Of a DNA stretch of 64,000 nt, positions 60,640 to 64,000 are shown piece after piece. The stretch is taken from NCBI GenBank assembly GCA_024235315.1, contig JACKMP010000004.1, forward strand, positions 186,001-250,000, written 5' to 3'. The translations under genes and the position numbers were made by a program. The notes under the pieces are model-generated. The model was not told the DNA's origin, ran no database searches, and saw only the letters and a program-made list of their open reading frames with translations. This DNA comes from Chromatiaceae bacterium. GTDB taxonomy: Bacteria > Pseudomonadota > Gammaproteobacteria > Chromatiales > Chromatiaceae. Within the stretch, counting starts at the first letter, position 1; the number at the start of each line of letters is the position of its first letter.

Positions 60640-62154
60640 TCAGCGGTCGTTGTGCAGACCGATGACGGTACCCGGGTTCATTTCACGCGATGCCTTGGCA
60701 TCGTCGTTGCGGCTCTCCTCCAGTCGTCCGAGGTACTCGGGCGTAATGTCCCCGGTGACATACTCCCCGTTGAAGACCGAGGTGTCGAATCGCTGCACTG
60801 CGGTCTTGCCCTTCTTACCGACCGCATCGATAAGGTCCTGCAGATCCTGGTATATGAGGCCATCTGCACCGATCCAGGCACACACCTCTTCATCGGTACG
60901 CCCATGTGCGATGAGTTCGGAGGCTGCCGGCATATCGATGCCGTAGACGTTGGGGTAGCGCACTGGCGGCGCCGCAGACGCAAAGTAGACCTTGCGCGCA
61001 CCGGCGTCACGCGCCATCTGCACGATCTGGCGGGACGTCGTCCCACGCACGATCGAGTCGTCCACCAGCAACACGCTCTTGCCTTTGAACTCGACATCGA
61101 TCGGATTGAGTTTCTGGCGCACCGATTTCTTGCGCGCGGTCTGCCCCGGCATGATAAAGGTGCGGCCGATGTAGCGGTTCTTGATAAATCCCTCGGTGAA
61201 CCGCACGTCCAGCTCGTGCGCCAGGCTCATCGCCGAGGTACGACTGGTATCCGGTATCGGGATCACCACGTCGATCTTGTCTTTGCCCAAAACGCGCTCG
61301 ATCTTCCTCGCCAGCTTCTTGCCCATACGCAGGCGCGCCTTGTGAACAAAGATGTCATCGATGATCGAATCGGGTCTGGCAAAGTACACGAACTCGAAGA
61401 TGCAGGGGCTGCGCTGCCAGTTCTCGGCGCACTGCCGCGTGTGCAGTTTGCCGTCCTCGGTGAACAGGATCGCCTCGCCCGGATCGACATCGCGTACACG
61501 GTCGAAATCCAGTGTATCCAGGGCCACGCTTTCCGACGCCACCATCATTTCCGGACCGTTGGCACTTTCGCGCACACCGAACACCAGCGGCCGGATACCG
61601 TTGGGGTCGCGGAATGCGATCACACCAAAACCAGGGATCATGGCGACTGCCGCGTAACCGCCGCGGCAACGTCGATGCACGCCGGATACTGCACGGAAAA
61701 TGTCGTTCTCGTCGAACGACAGGTTGCTGGTTTCGCCCAACTCGTGAGCAAACACGTTGAGCAGTATCTCGGAGTCCGAATCTGTATTGATATGCCGCCG
61801 ATCGTCACGGAACAGATCGCGCTTGAGATCCGCCGCATTGGTCAGGTTGCCGTTGTGTGCCAGACAGATTCCGAAAGGTGAATTGACGTAGAACGGCTGT
61901 GCCTCGGCCGAAGACGAGCAGCCGGCAGTCGGATAGCGCACGTGCGCAATACCCATATTGCCGGGCAGGCTGATCATGTGCTGGGTATCGAATACATCGC
62001 GGGCCAGCCCATTATCCTTGCGCAAATGCAAGCGGCCGTTCTCGCAGGTCATTATCCCGGCGGCGTCCTGCCCTCGATGCTGCAGCACCAGCAAGGCGTC
62101 ATACAGCGACTGGTTGACCGGTCCGGTTCCGACGATTCCAACAACTCCGCACAT
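60640..62154 (-). CDS. purF: Amidophosphoribosyltransferase
   Basis: First committed step of purine synthesis: PRPP plus glutamine to phosphoribosylamine; 504 residues. The N-terminal nucleophile Cys is in [18 protein letters not shown]. The PRPP motif is [20 protein letters not shown] at about residues 362-381. In the conserved cvpA-purF order, 30 bases after cvpA. Confidence 0.97.
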   Translation of the reverse strand: MCGVVGIVGTGPVNQSLYDALLVLQHRGQDAAGIMTCENGRLHLRKDNGLARDVFDTQHMISLPGNMGIAHVRYPTAGCSSSAEAQPFYVNSPFGICLAHNGNLTNAADLKRDLFRDDRRHINTDSDSEILLNVFAHELGETSNLSFDENDIFRAVSGVHRRCRGGYAAVAMIPGFGVIAFRDPNGIRPLVFGVRESANGPEMMVASESVALDTLDFDRVRDVDPGEAILFTEDGKLHTRQCAENWQRSPCIFEFVYFARPDSIIDDIFVHKARLRMGKKLARKIERVLGKDKIDVVIPIPDTSRTSAMSLAHELDVRFTEGFIKNRYIGRTFIMPGQTARKKSVRQKLNPIDVEFKGKSVLLVDDSIVRGTTSRQIVQMARDAGARKVYFASAAPPVRYPNVYGIDMPAASELIAHGRTDEEVCAWIGADGLIYQDLQDLIDAVGKKGKTAVQRFDTSVFNGEYVTGDITPEYLGRLEESRNDDAKASREMNPGTVIGLHNDR

Positions 62155-62184
62155 TTCGCACTTGCCCTCAAACCGATCAGGTGT

Positions 62185-62679
62185 CTATGCCTTGTAGCGA
62201 AACCGTTCCGCAAACTCCGGCGGCAAAAGATCGCGCAGCCAAAAAGCCAGTTCTTCGAAATAGCCAACCAGCGTGGATTCGGCCCACCAATGCTCGCCGG
62301 GCAGTGGCGTCAACCCGGCCAACAATACCAACGCCGCCACCAGCAGGACACCGCGGGCGGCGCCGAAAACCATCCCGATCAGGCGATCCGTACCCGTCAT
62401 CCCTGTACGCTCGACCAGTTGAATGATCAGGTAATTGACCAGGCCGCCGACGACCAGGGTCACGATCATCAGCAGCGCGAAGGCTATCCCCAGGCGCGCT
62501 GTCGGAGAATCGATCCACGCGCGCATCGGCACTTCAAGGTGACGGAAGAAACTCCAGCTGACCCAGAACGCCAGTACCCATATCGCCAGCGAAAAGGCCT
62601 CGCGCACGAAACCGCGCGCCAGACTGATCAACGACGACAGCAGGATGATCCCCAGAATCAGGAAATCCAGCCAGACCAC
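62185..62679 (-). CDS. cvpA: CvpA family membrane protein
   Basis: A 164-residue inner-membrane protein of unclear function, needed for colicin V production and envelope homeostasis in E. coli. Four transmembrane helices, with WLDFLILGIILLSSLISLAR at the N-terminus, the ARGFVREAFSLAIWVLAFWV region next, and MVFGAARGVLLVAALVLLAG late in the chain. Between dedD and purF as in enterics. Confidence 0.94.
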   Translation of the reverse strand: MVWLDFLILGIILLSSLISLARGFVREAFSLAIWVLAFWVSWSFFRHLEVPMRAWIDSPTARLGIAFALLMIVTLVVGGLVNYLIIQLVERTGMTGTDRLIGMVFGAARGVLLVAALVLLAGLTPLPGEHWWAESTLVGYFEELAFWLRDLLPPEFAERFRYKA

Positions 62680-62750
62680 GGATCAGACCGCTCCAGGCGA
62701 GCTAGGCGATTCTATCAGAAGCAGGGTGTCGGCCCGACACTGAGCGCACG

Positions 62751-63275
62751 TCACGGGTACTGTTGCACCTGGGTTCGGGTCCCCGCGATCTCGCTGACCC
62801 TGGCAGCCATTCCCTCCGCCTCCGCCCGCTCGACGACAGGACCCACCTTCACCCTGTAATACCGTTTGCCCTTGATATCCACGAGCTCCGCGTCCGGCGT
62901 CGGCAGTTTGGCCTCGCGCAACCTCGCGACCAGCTTCTCGGCATTCTCCTGGCTCGAAAAGCTGCCCACCTGCACCGCCCATGCAGTCAGCCCGGTTCTC
63001 GGTTTGACAGGCTCTACCGCGACGGGCCCTGAGCCGGTATCCACTTCCGCCTTTATTTCGCGCGGCGCCAACGGCGCAACCGCAGCCACCTCCTCGCGCA
63101 GCATCTCGGAGGCGAAGTCGCTCACCGGCGGCTTGGCCGGTAAGGGGGGAAGCGGTGGCGGCCGCGAAGGTGGCTCCTCGAACAGCATCGGCACGAAGAT
63201 GACGGCAAGCGACGCCAACACAGCCGCACCGATCAAGCGCTTTTTCAGGCCTTCATCCATCACTTTTTCTGCCAA
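62751..63275 (-). CDS. dedD: SPOR-domain protein DedD
   Basis: A cell-division protein binding denuded peptidoglycan at the septum; 174 residues. One N-terminal membrane anchor (RLIGAAVLASLAVIFVPMLF) is followed by a Pro-rich periplasmic linker (residues about 34-90). The C-terminal SPOR domain (WAVQVGSFSSQENAEKLVAR and YYRVKVGPV) is complete. An alternative Met at residue 6 (MDEGLKKRLIG) is equally likely as the start. Neighbours folC and cvpA-purF confirm identity. Confidence 0.93.
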   Translation of the reverse strand: MAEKVMDEGLKKRLIGAAVLASLAVIFVPMLFEEPPSRPPPLPPLPAKPPVSDFASEMLREEVAAVAPLAPREIKAEVDTGSGPVAVEPVKPRTGLTAWAVQVGSFSSQENAEKLVARLREAKLPTPDAELVDIKGKRYYRVKVGPVVERAEAEGMAARVSEIAGTRTQVQQYP

Positions 63276-63302
63276 GCCAAAGTGTGAATTATACCTGCAG
63301 CG

Positions 63303-64000
63303 TCACGCTTTTGCGGCTGCCGATCTGTCACTCGCCAACCAGTCCATCGCAGCCCCGACAGTAAGAAACGAGCCGAACACCACCACCCGGTCCTCTGCAC
63401 CCGCATCCGCAGCGACATGAGCCATCACCTGCCCTACGCCGCCACCCGTGTCGACCGGCGTGTCACCCAGAACCGGACGCAGCCTCTCGGCGAGCTGCGC
63501 GGCCGACATGCCGCGCGGCTCCTTCGACAGGTCCACGAGATACCAGGCATCAAAGCGGCCGGCGAGAGCTGCAGCGGTTCCGGCAGCATCCTTGTCGGCC
63601 AACATCCCGCACACCGCAAGCGATCGGCCGCTGCAGAAAAAGTCACCGAGCGTATCGCTCAGTACTGCCGCTGCAGCAGGATTGTGCGCGACATCCAGCA
63701 CCCAGGTCGGACGTCCCGGTCGCACATCGAAACGCCCCGGTACGCGCGCCGCCAGCAGGCCACTGCGCACCGCATGCTGGCCGAGCGGCAGGCGCGCCGA
63801 AAGACAGCCAAGTGCGACCAGTACGCCGGCCGCATTGTCGACCTGCACGCGGCCGCGCATGCCCGGCTGCGGCAGTGAACGGCGCGATGCCTCGGCGGCC
63901 AGCAGCTCCCAGCCCTGTGCATTGAGCTCGACCCGGTAGTCTTCGCCCGCGACCAGCAACCGGGCGCCCAGGCGCTGCGCCTGTGCGCGGATGCTGTCGG
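63303..64000 (-). CDS. folC: Bifunctional folylpolyglutamate/dihydrofolate synthase, 5'-truncated
   Basis: Adds glutamate to dihydropteroate and folates. Only the C-terminal 232 residues are in the window, running off the right edge; the frame is open to the last base. Visible are VQVDNAAGVLVALGCLSARL, PGRFDVRPGRPTWVLDVAHN (Mur-ligase C-terminal domain), SLAVCGMLADKD and VVVFGSFLTVGAAMDWL near the end. Genes upstream (accD in E. coli) lie outside the window. Confidence 0.95.
   Translation of the reverse strand, partial: DSIRAQAQRLGARLLVAGEDYRVELNAQGWELLAAEASRRSLPQPGMRGRVQVDNAAGVLVALGCLSARLPLGQHAVRSGLLAARVPGRFDVRPGRPTWVLDVAHNPAAAAVLSDTLGDFFCSGRSLAVCGMLADKDAAGTAAALAGRFDAWYLVDLSKEPRGMSAAQLAERLRPVLGDTPVDTGGGVGQVMAHVAADAGAEDRVVVFGSFLTVGAAMDWLASDRSAAAKA

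Overview
The window reads as a chromosomal stretch of a GC-rich gammaproteobacterium, most likely a sulfur oxidiser related to Chromatiales-type or symbiotic sulfur bacteria. The taxonomic call is inference. It rests on gammaproteobacterial gene orders (clpS-clpA-infA-bpt; icd/rluE-nudJ-mnmA-hflD-purB; lapA-lapB-pyrF; hrcA-grpE-dnaK-dnaJ-dapB next to nadK-recN; folC-dedD-cvpA-purF-metZ). Further support comes from a dissimilatory-type ATP sulfurylase, a TauE/SafE exporter, a sulfur-globule-like secreted protein and many multiheme cytochromes.

Layout. 0-4.3 kb: end of bpt, infA, clpA/clpS and a cold-shock gene. 4.3-11.4 kb: icd, then rluE, nudJ, a secreted putative cysteine hydrolase, mnmA, hflD, an LEA-like lipoprotein and purB. 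11.4-15.6 kb: an OmpA/TSP3 protein, the L16 hydroxylase roxA, a GNAT enzyme, a short secretin-domain protein and an ADP-sugar Nudix. 15.7-22.9 kb: sat, pyrF-lapB-lapA, an orphan fliK, an SDR with a coupled small ORF, a lipoprotein and dapB. 23-31 kb: the heat-shock cluster with two clear sigma-32 promoters, then nadK and recN. 31-35 kb: tauE, a small membrane protein and a large U32 protein.

35.1-41.5 kb is the main accessory region, a multiheme cytochrome island. It holds an octaheme tetrathionate-reductase-like cytochrome coupled to a cytochrome b. It also holds an operon of a pentaheme cytochrome, a HAO-like octaheme cytochrome and a NapC/NirT tetraheme quinol dehydrogenase. Two related two-helix membrane proteins lie convergently between the two halves. 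42-46.8 kb carries an RND efflux pump, its adaptor and a DUF4399 gene, all interrupted by about ten frameshifts; the translated peptides are otherwise intact, so this is either recent decay or a local sequence-quality problem.

47.8-53.6 kb holds acnB, a divergent LysR gene and acs. 53.6-58.2 kb is a copper-uptake operon: DUF2946-like protein, OprC-like receptor with visible Cu-ligand motifs, then dedicated ExbB-ExbD-TonB. 58.5 kb encodes a Gly/Phe/Tyr-repeat secreted protein resembling sulfur globule proteins. 59.3-64 kb holds metZ, purF, cvpA, dedD and the 5'-truncated folC. Between purF and metZ there is a promoter, a SAM-II (SAM-alpha) riboswitch-like aptamer and overlapping antiterminator and terminator hairpins, which together form a complete transcriptional attenuator for metZ.
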